Source of the DNA: Hyphomicrobiales bacterium
Lineage (GTDB): Bacteria; Pseudomonadota; Alphaproteobacteria; Rhizobiales; Rhizobiaceae
Direction of reading: 5' to 3'
Assembly (NCBI GenBank): GCA_011087605.1
Contig: JAALLE010000007.1
Location: 1 to 64,000, forward strand
Length of the DNA stretch: 64,000 nt
Positions 9,749 to 19,801 of this stretch are shown here, in pieces (position 1 is the stretch's first letter; every line of letters starts with the position of its first letter). Made by a program: the position numbers and the translations under genes. Under the pieces are notes generated by a model that saw only the letters and a program-made list of their open reading frames with translations, searched no databases and was not told the DNA's origin.

Positions 9749-11841
9749 ACGATCTATCGATCACTTTTGCGCCTCTGTTTCCCTGGTCGGTTATCGCGGT
9801 TTTGTCCTTGGCCGCTGGATTGCTGGTGTTATATGGCCTGTGGCGCGGGGTGCGAGGTTCGTGGATCCGGCTGGCCGCGTTTGCCGCACTGGCGCTTGCC
9901 CTGTCCAACCCATCCCTGTTGCAGGAAGACCGCGACCCGCTAAAAACTGTGGTCGCCGTGATTGTCGATGAGACCGACAGTCAGAAGTTTGACGGACGCG
10001 ACGAACAAACCGCGCAAGCCCGATCCGGTCTTACCCAGTTACTGCAAAGATTTCCGCAGTTTGAAATACGCGAAGTGATTGCCAAAAACGGCGGCGACGA
10101 AACAGAAGAGGCGACGTCCGCCCTGTTCAGCGTTTTGAAAAAGACCCTGCAGGACGTTCCTCCCGAGCAGGTTGGCGGTGCAATCTTCCTGACCGACGGG
10201 CAAACCCACGATATACCTGAAAATGTTGAAGAACTGGGATTTAATGCGCCAATTCACAGCTTGATCAGCGGTGATGACAAGGATCGCGACCGGCGCCTGG
10301 TGATCAAGCGCGCACCGCGGTTCGGTATTGTCGGTGGTAATCAGGAAATCGTCTATTCGGTCATCGACACCAACATCGATACGGGCGGTGGTCTGGTCAA
10401 TGTCAGGGTGTTGATCGACGGCGAACTCGCCGCCATTGAACAGGTTTTTCCGGGGGAGGAATCGAGCTTCTTTTTCGATGTTCCCCATGGCGGCAAAAAT
10501 GTCATCGAACTGCACGCCGAACTGGTCGATGGAGAAATTACTCCGGTCAACAATCAGGCGTTTTCGATTATTGACGGAATCCGTGAAAACCTGCGGGTTT
10601 TGTTGGTCTCCGGCGAGCCCCATGCCGGTGAGCGCACCTGGCGAAACCTCTTGAAGTCTGATGCCTCGGTGGATCTGGTGCATTTTACCATTTTGCGACC
10701 ACCGGAAAAGCAGGACGGCACACCAATCAATCAGCTTTCGCTGATCGCATTTCCGACCCGCGAATTGTTTATCGAAAAAATTGATGAATTCGACCTGATC
10801 ATCTTTGACCGCTACCAGCGTCGCGGTGTCTTGCCATTGCTGTATTTCGACAATATCTCCCGCTATCTGGTTGATGGTGGCGCGATATTGATTGCGGCTG
10901 GTCCCGAACACGCCGATCTGGCGAGTATTCACCGAACTCCGCTGGCTCCTGTATTGCCGGTCGAGCCAACCGGCGAAGTCAGTATTGCACCATTTCATCC
11001 AACGGTTTCCGAAGCCGGTCGTCGTCATCCGGTTACACGTGGGTTGGAGGGACTACGCAGCCGTGATTCCAAGCTACCGCCCAATTGGAGTCGTTGGTTC
11101 CGGCTGATCGACGGCACCAATCCGCAGGGCGACATTGTTATGGAAGCGGGCGATGAAAAACCGCTGCTCGTCCTGAACCGTCCCGGCGAAGGTCGCATTG
11201 CCATGTTGATGTCTGACCATGTCTGGCTATGGGCCAGAGGATTTGAGGGGGGCGGTCCACACACTCAGCTGTTGCGGCGCCTGGGTCATTGGCTGATGAA
11301 GGAACCGGAACTCGAGGAGGAAGCCCTGCGTGCCGAGGCCGCAGGCAACCGTTTGGTGGTGAAACGCCAGACCATGGGCGACAAACCCGGACGTCTGGAT
11401 CTGATCACTCCGACCGGCGAGGCGGTATCGCTGGAATTCATCGACAAGGGCGATGGTCGGTTTGAGGCAGAATATGAATCTGAATCCCTGGGGCTTTTTC
11501 GCGCCGCAAATGGTGAATTGACGGCGCTTGCTCATGTCGGCCCCACCAATCCACGCGAATATGCCGACATAGTTTCGACCGGAACGAAACTCTCTTCCAT
11601 CTCTGAGCAGACGGGTGGCCTGATAAAACGGATAAGCCGGACCACCCCCGCAGCCTCCCTGCCCCGGATCGTGCCGGTTCGCGGCAATGCTGCAACCCGC
11701 GGCAATGACTGGATTGGCCTGCGCACCACCAGCGCCAGCGTATTGAACGGCGTGATCCAGATTCCGCTGCTGGCAGGCTTTCTGGGCCTCGGCATATTGC
11801 TGCTGCTGCTGTCGGCCATGTGGGTGCGCGAGGGGCGTTAG
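9745..11841 (+). CDS. large membrane protein, glutamine-amidotransferase/VWA-like, of the MoxR-DUF58 operon
   Basis: TM segments at both ends; 4-nt overlap with DUF4159 gene; RVLLVSGEPHAGERTWRNLLKSD and GGAILIAAGPEHADLASIHRTPLAPVLP. Confidence 0.8.
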   Translation: MNDLSITFAPLFPWSVIAVLSLAAGLLVLYGLWRGVRGSWIRLAAFAALALALSNPSLLQEDRDPLKTVVAVIVDETDSQKFDGRDEQTAQARSGLTQLLQRFPQFEIREVIAKNGGDETEEATSALFSVLKKTLQDVPPEQVGGAIFLTDGQTHDIPENVEELGFNAPIHSLISGDDKDRDRRLVIKRAPRFGIVGGNQEIVYSVIDTNIDTGGGLVNVRVLIDGELAAIEQVFPGEESSFFFDVPHGGKNVIELHAELVDGEITPVNNQAFSIIDGIRENLRVLLVSGEPHAGERTWRNLLKSDASVDLVHFTILRPPEKQDGTPINQLSLIAFPTRELFIEKIDEFDLIIFDRYQRRGVLPLLYFDNISRYLVDGGAILIAAGPEHADLASIHRTPLAPVLPVEPTGEVSIAPFHPTVSEAGRRHPVTRGLEGLRSRDSKLPPNWSRWFRLIDGTNPQGDIVMEAGDEKPLLVLNRPGEGRIAMLMSDHVWLWARGFEGGGPHTQLLRRLGHWLMKEPELEEEALRAEAAGNRLVVKRQTMGDKPGRLDLITPTGEAVSLEFIDKGDGRFEAEYESESLGLFRAANGELTALAHVGPTNPREYADIVSTGTKLSSISEQTGGLIKRISRTTPAASLPRIVPVRGNAATRGNDWIGLRTTSASVLNGVIQIPLLAGFLGLGILLLLLSAMWVREGR

Positions 11842-11853
11842 AAGCGTTCAGCT

Positions 11854-12366
11854 CTATCCAAAGCGGGTCACATCACCGCTTAATTGATCGAGCGTGCCGG
11901 CCACCAGCTCACAGCCAAGTATACGTGCCGGATCAGCTGGACGCGGCAGAGAAATTTTGGCGGGCGAAATGCGAACGAACCCAAAAGTCTTGTAGTAATC
12001 CAGATCACCCACCAGCATGATTGCCGGCAGAACCGAAGGACCGCTGTCAGCGCCTGCGGCGGTCACCGCGCGATGCATCAGCGCCTTGCCAATTCCCTGG
12101 CCCTTCAGCTCCTGCAATACAGCAAGCGGTCCAAGCATCAAGACAATGTCATCCCCCCATTTCACCTTAGTCAGCCGCACTGTACCGACAACTTTCTGGT
12201 CATATTGGGCAACGAAAGACAGATCCATCTCGTGATCCACCCCTTCACGCAGATAATAGGCGGCACGGGCCCGCATGCCGGGGCCGAACACGGTTTCGGT
12301 CAGGGTTTCAAGACAAGCGGCATCTTCGGGCATTTCGCTCCGAACGATAAGATCAGGTGGGGGCAT
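11854..12366 (-). CDS. GNAT family N-acetyltransferase (YhbS-like)
   Basis: VGTVRLTKVKWG...LMLGPLAVLQELKGQGIGKALMHRAV. Confidence 0.88.
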   Translation of the reverse strand: MPPPDLIVRSEMPEDAACLETLTETVFGPGMRARAAYYLREGVDHEMDLSFVAQYDQKVVGTVRLTKVKWGDDIVLMLGPLAVLQELKGQGIGKALMHRAVTAAGADSGPSVLPAIMLVGDLDYYKTFGFVRISPAKISLPRPADPARILGCELVAGTLDQLSGDVTRFG

Positions 12367-12618
12367 GGGATTTTCCAGTGGACGAAATTGGAACAGGTGG
12401 TGCCGTCAAACGGACGGCAAACGAGATCATCACCAGCGCGGCGCGCGGTGTTCAGGAAATTCGTCGTCGCTGTATTCCAAAACGGATCATAAGGATCAAT
12501 TCTCCAAGCCGACTGCCCGCTTAACACGAGAATGTTCCCCCGTCCAGACATTCAACACTTGTCGCAGCGCCTACAAATTCCTAATTGTTGCAGAATTGAG
12601 AAGCGGGATTCTTTAGTC

Positions 12619-13599
12619 ATGGGTGTGTTGGTTGAGGGAAAATGGCAAGATCAATTGCCTGCAACTAAAGATTCAGGCGGAAAATTTGTCCGCGTGGATG
12701 CCGGATTTCGCAACTGGATAACCGAGAATGGCGATGCCGGTCCCAGTGGTGTCGGGGGTTTCAAGGCAGAAGCAGACCGCTATCACCTTTATATTTCTCA
12801 CGCTTGCCCATGGGCCAACCGGACGGCAATTTTTCGTAAACTGATGGGCCTTGAGGATATCATCAGTCTATCCGTGGTCGATCACTTTATGGGAAATGAA
12901 GGCTGGACCTTTGAAGAAGCCGGGGGCGATGAGACCCGCGATCACCTGTTTGGCTCCTCACATTTGCATCAGATCTATACCAAGGCGAAATCAGATTATA
13001 CCGGCCGCGTGTCGGTGCCCGTCCTGTGGGACAAAAAGCAGCAAACAATCGTCTCCAATGAATCCAGTGAAATCATTCGAATGTTTAATTCGGCATTCAA
13101 TGAAATCACCGGTAACCAGTTGGATTATTATCCCGTGGCCAATCGCGACGAGATCGATGCCGTCAATCAACGAGTATACGATACACTCAATAACGGCGTC
13201 TATGAGTGTGGCTTTGCAACCACCCAGGCAGCTTATGAAGTGGCTTTTGCTCCGCTGTTTGAGACGCTCGACTGGCTGGAGGACATCCTTTCCGGGCAGG
13301 CCTATCTTGCCGGCGATCAGATCAGCGAAGCCGACTGGCGGCTGTTCTCCACTTTGGTCCGTTTTGATCCGGTATATGTCAGCCATTTTAAGTGCAATAA
13401 AAAACGCATTGCCGACTATCCCAATTTATCAAATTATACCCGCCAACTCTATCAATGGCCGGGTGTTGCAGAGACAATCGACTTACACCACATCAAGTCC
13501 CATTATTTCGGCAGCCATGAATCCATCAACCCAACCCGGATTGTGCCGGTTGGACCGCAGGTCGATTATTCAGCGCCTCATGACCGGGATCGGTTTTAG
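12619..13599 (+). CDS. glutathione S-transferase family protein / glutathionyl-hydroquinone reductase (YqjG-like)
   Basis: DRYHLYISHACPWANRTAIFRKLMGLEDIISLSVV...GRVSVPVLWDKKQQTIVSNESSEIIRMFN...DWRLFSTLVRFDPVYVSHFKCNKKRI. Confidence 0.93.
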   Translation: MGVLVEGKWQDQLPATKDSGGKFVRVDAGFRNWITENGDAGPSGVGGFKAEADRYHLYISHACPWANRTAIFRKLMGLEDIISLSVVDHFMGNEGWTFEEAGGDETRDHLFGSSHLHQIYTKAKSDYTGRVSVPVLWDKKQQTIVSNESSEIIRMFNSAFNEITGNQLDYYPVANRDEIDAVNQRVYDTLNNGVYECGFATTQAAYEVAFAPLFETLDWLEDILSGQAYLAGDQISEADWRLFSTLVRFDPVYVSHFKCNKKRIADYPNLSNYTRQLYQWPGVAETIDLHHIKSHYFGSHESINPTRIVPVGPQVDYSAPHDRDRF

Positions 13600-13618
13600 A
13601 GCCGTTCGAACTCAGGCT

Positions 13619-14164
13619 TCACCAGATATCGCTGATCGGTTGGTCGCGCAATATTTCGGCCAACCGGTCTTTGGTTTGTCTGGTGGTTCCTTCTGGCAGG
13701 TCGTCATAATCAAAAAACCCGATCTCGGCGATCTCATGGTCGGGAGTTTTGACGTGCGATTGATGCCATTTTGAACAGACAAAGAGCGCCACGTGGTCAA
13801 ATCGGCTTGTTGATGGGTTGCGGTACAGGTGAAACAATGCGGGAGGTTCGTCAGCTTCTACGCCGCACTCTTCCATAAGTTCCTTCTGCGCCGCCTGCTG
13901 AATTGTTTCACCGCGCTCGACGCCACCTCCCGGCAAATACCAGCCAGATACATAAGTATGGCGCACCAGCAGTATTCGCCCCTGCTCATCGCGCACCAAA
14001 ATTCTGACTCCCAAAGTCATGGCACGCCAGACCAAACCAATGCCCACATAAAGGCGTTTTCTAATCGCCGAAGGCAACAGGTTGAAGATCTTGATCACCA
14101 GCCACATTGCAAACGGCCAGAACGATTCAAAGCCGCGCTTTTCGGGCTGGCAACGCAATTGCAA
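13619..14164 (-). CDS. NUDIX hydrolase
   Basis: GWYLPGGGVERGETIQQAAQKELMEECGVEA Nudix box. Confidence 0.85.
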   Translation of the reverse strand: MQLRCQPEKRGFESFWPFAMWLVIKIFNLLPSAIRKRLYVGIGLVWRAMTLGVRILVRDEQGRILLVRHTYVSGWYLPGGGVERGETIQQAAQKELMEECGVEADEPPALFHLYRNPSTSRFDHVALFVCSKWHQSHVKTPDHEIAEIGFFDYDDLPEGTTRQTKDRLAEILRDQPISDIW

Positions 14165-14182
14165 AACATGTCGAAAGCGAAC

Positions 14183-14893
14183 CTATATGGCCTGCGGTAC
14201 CATGAGAAACCCGACAATCGCGACCACCGCCAGGGTGAACACCGCACCCAGCATGAACAGAGCAAAACCGGTGCGTCGTTTCGGCTTGGCGAATGCATTT
14301 TGGAATGATTCATCATCGGCTGCCAATGCCGCGGCATCTGGTATGGCGGTGGCAGCGGCTTCAGCAGGTCTGTCCTTTTCGGCAGAAGCTGGTTCAAATT
14401 CTTCCAGGCCGATCTCTTCAGTGGCCGCTTTGGCGCTCTTCATTGAACGCCATTCGCCCTCGATCATCTTTTCCCGTTCAAGCACCCTTTCAGCGACATA
14501 TTCGGAAACAATATCCGCCATTTTGTCCTTGTCATCGGTTTCAGCCATGACGATACGACCCATGCGGGTATCTTTCAGCAGGCGGTAGCTGAGTTTGTCA
14601 TGCCCCATCGCCACAAATGTTGTCATATCAATCCACATGCGTGGACGTTGGCCGCGGCTGACGGCAAGTTCAAACCGGTCGTCATCGTCGTCAATATCTT
14701 CAAATAGCGGCTGCAGCTCCCCTGCCAGCAGATCCAGCCTTGCTTTTTCAGCTTCTCCCAAATCAACAACTACATCGCGCTGATCTGCCTGACGGTTGCG
14801 TACCATATCCACCGCCGACTTCAGTTTGCGAATTTGATCCGTATTCGGGGTTTCAGGCGTTGCCGGCGTATCGGTTCCGTTGGTGGAAGACAT
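14183..14893 (-). CDS. hypothetical protein with C-terminal transmembrane segment
   Basis: 236-aa ORF; single C-terminal hydrophobic segment FALFMLGAVFTLAVVAIVGFLMV. Confidence 0.75.
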   Translation of the reverse strand: MSSTNGTDTPATPETPNTDQIRKLKSAVDMVRNRQADQRDVVVDLGEAEKARLDLLAGELQPLFEDIDDDDDRFELAVSRGQRPRMWIDMTTFVAMGHDKLSYRLLKDTRMGRIVMAETDDKDKMADIVSEYVAERVLEREKMIEGEWRSMKSAKAATEEIGLEEFEPASAEKDRPAEAAATAIPDAAALAADDESFQNAFAKPKRRTGFALFMLGAVFTLAVVAIVGFLMVPQAI

Positions 14894-15126
14894 ATTGGGT
14901 GTCCTTGCAAATTATACCTGCGCGTTAAGTTACTGTTAACTATAGCATGTGGAGGCGCTGATGCCCAAGTTTAAACCTGCTGGTCTCGATGTAAGCGGAG
15001 TTGAGGAACCAGCATGATTGACGTTGCTCCACAAGAGTTCGCCGTTTTACAGGGTTTGCGGTGGGCGAATCGCTTGCAATCGCCTAATTTTCACACTGAC
15101 CTGACATCTGTTCGCCGGACCTTTCC

Positions 15127-16308
15127 ATGATTACAGCCCGTTCAACTGCCTTTGTTGCGATCAGTCTTGCCTGGTTGGGAAGTGCCGCCAGTGCCCGCAC
15201 GCTGGAGCCTCAGACCATGCGCGACTGGACCGTACGCTGTACCGACGCGCGTTATTGCATCGCCGAGACCAAAGGAACATCTCGCCAGGGCGACACAATG
15301 TTGTTCAAACTCGAACGCAGCAACAAGCTGGACGCAAAGATCTTTGTAACATCCGCCCCAGAAGGCAAAATTCTCTCCCTCAAGTCGCATATTTCCGTGT
15401 CGGTCACCGGCCACGATTTTCGATTTTTCGGTCAGGTAAAGAAAGTATATGACGGCAACGAAGCGGCATTCATTGAAAAGCCCACCAATGAGAGCATTCA
15501 GAAGCTGAAGCTGGGGCGTTTTGCCGAAGTGACAATCGATTTTGACGGTGCCGACAAGGTGAAATATGACGTCTCGCTGCAGGGTGTTACATCCGTGCTG
15601 GCGATGATGGATGTGGTGCAGGGGCGGCTCGACAGGGAAGATGCCGCAGTCGTCATAGGTGGCGAAGCAAAAACCGTGCCGTCCTTTTACGACATGCAAG
15701 CCACCAGTGCTCCGCCCAAACCCGCGGCAGGGGAAAAGTCTGAAGTCGCAAAGGACCCGGAATCAGACATCGTTTATCCAGATGAAGACCAAAATCAGGA
15801 CACACCGAACGAGGAAAGCGGTCTGGGTGATCCCGACTTGATCTATGATGCGTCAAAATTGCCGGATGCGGTATTGATGCCCGGCTATCGGATGCTGGGC
15901 TGCGACCTGCCCTCAACAGTTCAGGCCTGGGGTGCGCAGACCATCAATCTGGAGCCGGGTGTGTTTCTGTATCTGGTTCCCTGCAACAATGCCGATGTAA
16001 ATGTCCCCTATTATGCAGCTCTGGAGGTCGCCGGAAGCATTGATACGCTGGAGTTTCAAGTCCCGGCCAGCGCTACGGGACAGCCAGAATCGCTGCTCAC
16101 CAACCCGCAATGGGACAAGCAGACTGAAAGCCTGATTTCGACCAAATACTTTTCCGTGAACCGCGATTGCGGTCAATATGAAAGACACGCGTTCAGAGGT
16201 GAGGAAAGTCGGTTTTATCTCAGCGAATACCGATTGAAGGAAAACTGCGACGGCAAGGTTTCATCGCCGGAAACCTATCCCATGGAGTGGAACGGCGAGG
16301 GCGATTAG
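15127..16308 (+). CDS. DUF1176-like secreted protein
   Basis: Signal peptide-like N terminus; MRDWTVRCTDARYCIAET...; C-terminal NRDCGQYERHAF...FYLSEYRLKENCDGK. Confidence 0.75.
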   Translation: MITARSTAFVAISLAWLGSAASARTLEPQTMRDWTVRCTDARYCIAETKGTSRQGDTMLFKLERSNKLDAKIFVTSAPEGKILSLKSHISVSVTGHDFRFFGQVKKVYDGNEAAFIEKPTNESIQKLKLGRFAEVTIDFDGADKVKYDVSLQGVTSVLAMMDVVQGRLDREDAAVVIGGEAKTVPSFYDMQATSAPPKPAAGEKSEVAKDPESDIVYPDEDQNQDTPNEESGLGDPDLIYDASKLPDAVLMPGYRMLGCDLPSTVQAWGAQTINLEPGVFLYLVPCNNADVNVPYYAALEVAGSIDTLEFQVPASATGQPESLLTNPQWDKQTESLISTKYFSVNRDCGQYERHAFRGEESRFYLSEYRLKENCDGKVSSPETYPMEWNGEGD

Positions 16309-17072
16309 GCCGCGGTCAACACGTTTTTGAGAATGATGTCGCGGACAAGATCGGGAGCCTCTTCAACGGGGGAATGTCCGACATTTTCCAACAGGTGCAA
16401 GTCGACACGGTCTCGCAACTGGCTGGCTTGTGTTACGGGGACAATGTTGTCGAGCTGCCCCCAAATCACCGACATCGGCAATTTCAGCTGAAGCAAATCA
16501 TCGATCGTCAAAACCCCTTGCCTGCCTCCTTCAAACACTTGTTCGCCGATCGCAATTAACGAGTCCACCGCGCCGGGTTGCGCTCGCAATTCCAATTGAT
16601 ATCCAACCATCTTTTCAGGAATTTGATAATCCGGCCCGAAAAAATGTGGCAAGACCTTTTCAACGTCCTGCCGGGTGCGGGCGGCGGCCCAGTCCATCAG
16701 CACCGGATAATTCAGTTCTGCTCCAAAACCACCGGGGGCCAGAAGCGTCACGCTGGCGATGCGATCCGGTGCCATCAGAGCAATCAAACTGGAAACGGCA
16801 CCTCCCATGGAATGACCGACCAAATGCACCTGATTGAATCCATGTGCATCCATGTCAGCAATAATCGCACGGGCTGCGATTTTTGGCTGCCCGGCATTGG
16901 GAAAACCAATGCTTTTGCCGTGCCCGGGCAGATCGTAGGCGATGGTAGGAGCCTTGAAGCTAATCGCTGTCTGCAGCCCCCACCATTGAGCGCCAACCCC
17001 ACCAAATCCATGCAGAAACAGAACCGGTTTGGAGTCCTTGCCGGTGTTGTTGATGGCGTTTGAGTAGAGCAA
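16305..17072 (-). CDS. alpha/beta fold hydrolase
   Basis: VLFLHGFGGVGAQWWGLQTAI, VHLVGHSMGGAVSSLIAL nucleophile elbow. Confidence 0.9.
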   Translation of the reverse strand: MLYSNAINNTGKDSKPVLFLHGFGGVGAQWWGLQTAISFKAPTIAYDLPGHGKSIGFPNAGQPKIAARAIIADMDAHGFNQVHLVGHSMGGAVSSLIALMAPDRIASVTLLAPGGFGAELNYPVLMDWAAARTRQDVEKVLPHFFGPDYQIPEKMVGYQLELRAQPGAVDSLIAIGEQVFEGGRQGVLTIDDLLQLKLPMSVIWGQLDNIVPVTQASQLRDRVDLHLLENVGHSPVEEAPDLVRDIILKNVLTAA

Positions 17073-17081
17073 GGTCGCTGC

Positions 17082-18770
17082 TCAGTTATCGTTGGCGAGG
17101 GACCGATTGACGGCGCTCACCAGTGCCTCAAGAGATGCCGCAACAATATTCGAGTTGATACCTGCACCAAACCAACGGTTGCCGGACTTTGTGTCCTCCA
17201 CTTCCATATAGCAGATAGCCGTGGCGTCGCTGCCATGTTGCAGGGAGTGTTCGGAATAGTCCGCCACCGATATGCTGGTTCCATAGGCATCGTTGAGAGC
17301 TGCTACAAATCCATCAATCGGGCCATTGCCCTTGCCCTTGATGACCCGGGTTTCGCCACCATCTGTCACTGTCACTTCGACGATGCGTCCGGTGGAATCC
17401 GGATCTGTGAATGTTGCGTGATCGACATAGCGAACCCGCCCATCGGGTTGGTCGACATACCGCTCCATGAAACGGGCATGAATGTCAGAAGACGGTAGCT
17501 CCCTGCCCTCTTCATCAGTAATGCGCTGCACATCATCGCGCATTTCGATCTGCAGGTTTCGGGGCAATTTTAGCCCGTAATCCGCCTCCATGACATAAGC
17601 AACACCGCCCTTTCCCGACTGGGAGTTGATGCGGATGATCGCCTCATAAGAACGGCCAACATCCTGCGGATCGATTGGCAGATAAGGAACTTCCCACATG
17701 TCTGTATTGGATTTCTCCAATGCTTTCATGCCCTTGTTGATGGCGTCCTGGTGACTGCCGGAAAAGGCTGTATAGACCAGTTCTCCCACATAGGGGTGGC
17801 GTTCGGGAATGTTCAGCTGATTGCAATATTCATAGACACCCTTGATGCGCTCAATATCGCGCACATCCATTTTGGGATCGACACCCTGGGTCATCATGTT
17901 CAATGCCAGAGTGACCACATCGACGTTGCCGGTGCGTTCGCCGTTGCCGAACAATGTACCTTCAACGCGGTCGGCACCCGCCATCAGGCCCAACTCCGTG
18001 GCTGCAATACCTGTGCCGCGGTCATTATGGGGATGCAGAGAAATCAGAACACTGTCGCGACGATCAATCTGACGACACATCCATTCAATCTGATCGGCGT
18101 AGATATTTGGCGTCGACATCTCGACGGTGGCAGGCAGGTTGATGATCAGTTTGTGGTCAGGCGACGGATCGATGACCTCGATTACCGCATTACAGATGTC
18201 GAGCGCGAATTCGAGTTCGGTACCGGTAAAACTTTCAGGCGAATACTGGTAGCGATAACTGTCCTTGCCGCCGCTTGTGGCGCTGGCCATATCGACAATC
18301 ATTTTGGCAGCATCTGTGGCGATATTCCTGATGCCGTCACGCCCCTGACCAAACACCACCCGACGCTGCAATTCGGAAGTCGAATTGTAAAAATGGACGA
18401 TCGGTGAACTGGCCCCTTCGAGGCTCTCAAACGTGCGGGTGATCAATTCGGGACGGCATTGAACCAGCACCTGAAGATCAACATCGTCCGGCACGCCGCC
18501 GTCTTCGACACACCAGCGGGCAAAGTCAAAATCGGTTTGGCTGGCCGAAGGAAATCCAATTTCAATTTCCTTAAATTGCATGTCGAGCAGCAGTGCAAAC
18601 ATGCGGGCTTTGCGCTCGTGGCCCATTGGATCAATCAGCGCCTGATTGCCGTCACGAAGATCCACGGAACACCAGATCGGTGCTTGGGTAATGGCGTTTG
18701 ATGGCCAGGTTCTGTCGGTCAAACCGACTTTGGGATAGGCGGAATACTTATTGGCTGCTTCCATCAACAT
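17082..18770 (-). CDS. leuA: 2-isopropylmalate synthase
   Basis: WCSVDLRDGNQALIDPMGHERKARMF, SLHPHNDRGTGIAATELGLMAGADRVEGTLFGNGERTGNVDVVTLALNMMTQG, C-terminal regulatory domain. Confidence 0.96.
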   Translation of the reverse strand: MLMEAANKYSAYPKVGLTDRTWPSNAITQAPIWCSVDLRDGNQALIDPMGHERKARMFALLLDMQFKEIEIGFPSASQTDFDFARWCVEDGGVPDDVDLQVLVQCRPELITRTFESLEGASSPIVHFYNSTSELQRRVVFGQGRDGIRNIATDAAKMIVDMASATSGGKDSYRYQYSPESFTGTELEFALDICNAVIEVIDPSPDHKLIINLPATVEMSTPNIYADQIEWMCRQIDRRDSVLISLHPHNDRGTGIAATELGLMAGADRVEGTLFGNGERTGNVDVVTLALNMMTQGVDPKMDVRDIERIKGVYEYCNQLNIPERHPYVGELVYTAFSGSHQDAINKGMKALEKSNTDMWEVPYLPIDPQDVGRSYEAIIRINSQSGKGGVAYVMEADYGLKLPRNLQIEMRDDVQRITDEEGRELPSSDIHARFMERYVDQPDGRVRYVDHATFTDPDSTGRIVEVTVTDGGETRVIKGKGNGPIDGFVAALNDAYGTSISVADYSEHSLQHGSDATAICYMEVEDTKSGNRWFGAGINSNIVAASLEALVSAVNRSLANDN

Positions 18771-18851
18771 GGAAAGTCATCCTTCTTGTTTTGGCTGGCA
18801 ACCGCATAGCGTTTTGCGGAGGTTAAGGCCAGAATATTTGAATTGAATTTT

Positions 18852-18897
18852 GGGGCGTCATGCTTTCCGACGGGAATTCTCGACCGCCGGACGCCCC
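18852..18897 (-). promoter_or_regulatory. candidate attenuator hairpin downstream of the leucine leader peptide
   Basis: Inverted repeat GGGGCGTC (18852-18859) / GACGCCCC (18890-18897) just after the leader stop and before leuA; no strong U-tract, so mechanism is uncertain. Confidence 0.5.
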
Positions 18898-18898
18898 T

Positions 18899-18970
18899 TT
18901 ACGTGCGCACAACCCGACGGCCGCCGATAAGCAGCAGGTCAAGATCTAGAAGGAGGGCGTGCGTGTTCAT
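18899..18970 (-). CDS. leucine-rich leader peptide of leuA: MNTHALLLDLDLLLIGGRRVVRT
   Basis: Manual minus-strand translation: ATG AAC ACG CAC GCC CTC CTT CTA GAT CTT GAC CTG CTG CTT ATC GGC GGC CGT CGG GTT GTG CGC ACG TAA; 7 Leu in 23 residues, about 130 nt upstream of leuA; followed by an 8-bp inverted repeat. Confidence 0.8.
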   Translation of the reverse strand: MNTHALLLDLDLLLIGGRRVVRT

Positions 18971-19021
18971 GGCACGAGTGTTAAGGTGAAATGGTTAAGG
19001 AAGCAAGAGCCAGGCTGACGT

Positions 19022-19677
19022 GTGCGCAAATTCATATTCTATCTGTTCATTCTGATCACGCTGCTGCCGACTGCACAATTTTCAGTTCAGAAAGGACACG
19101 CGCAAGAGCGCGATGAAAAACTGTATTTCATCGCAATTGCCTGGATAAAACCGGACCAACAGGCACGATATGATGAATTTGTGCAGGCGATTAAGCCGGT
19201 CTGGGCACGCCATAACATGGAAGTTGTGTTTCGCTCGCAGGTTATCGACACAATGATCAGTCCCGCTCATCTCACCCCCCCCCAAATGAAATCGCGGTGC
19301 TTGAGGTGGTCAGCCGGAAAGATTTTCACGCCTATATTGCGGATCCTGATTATCAGGCAATTAAACAATTGCGGCTGGATTCAGTCGACAAAATGCTGGT
19401 TTTGGAAGGTCAGGTCAGACAGCCGCCAAAATCAGAATTCATTCAATCTATTCCGCAGTTTGCGGTGATTGCCGGTGATTTTCCACCTTTCGAACCACAA
19501 CCATTGATGGATATTGGGGTTTCTGATCGGGGCGCAATAAAGGACCCTGTTCCAGCATCATTCAGCGCGGTGCAATCGGTTGCAGTGATGGCACTGTCAT
19601 ATGACGATAATCCACTGTCGTTTCTCGACAATCTAGGCCCGCAATCGTTGGCCTATGTGGTTTTGAAGGTCGAATGA
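19022..19677 (+). pseudogene. secreted DUF1330-like protein interrupted by frameshift in a C9 tract (19275-19283)
   Basis: Two overlapping ORFs (19022-19468 and 19297-19677) join as ...ISPAHLTPP(P)NEIAVLEVVSRKDFHAYIADPDYQAIKQLR... if one C is added; DUF1330-like 'EVVSRKDFHAYIADPDYQAIKQLR'. Confidence 0.75.
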
Positions 19678-19801
19678 TTGCCGGACGAAATCGTTACCGA
19701 AGTCTTAAGGGACCTGACGCCCTGCGGGTCTATCTGCATACAAATTGCTAACTTAATTGCGCTAACATAACGGTTGAAATTAATTTCGCCGGAGCACAAA
19801 A

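Noticed and set aside
10039-11028. 329-aa antisense ORF
   Set aside because: Lies wholly opposite the coupled 9745-11841 gene; composition looks like a reverse-frame shadow and no family motif is visible.
4961-11841. MoxR-DUF58-DUF4159 operon as a novel system
   Set aside because: This arrangement is common in Alphaproteobacteria; function is poorly known but it is not new.
12851-13774. 307-aa plus-strand ORF in another frame of the GST gene
   Set aside because: Overlaps the well-supported GST family protein in a different frame; low-complexity, no motif.
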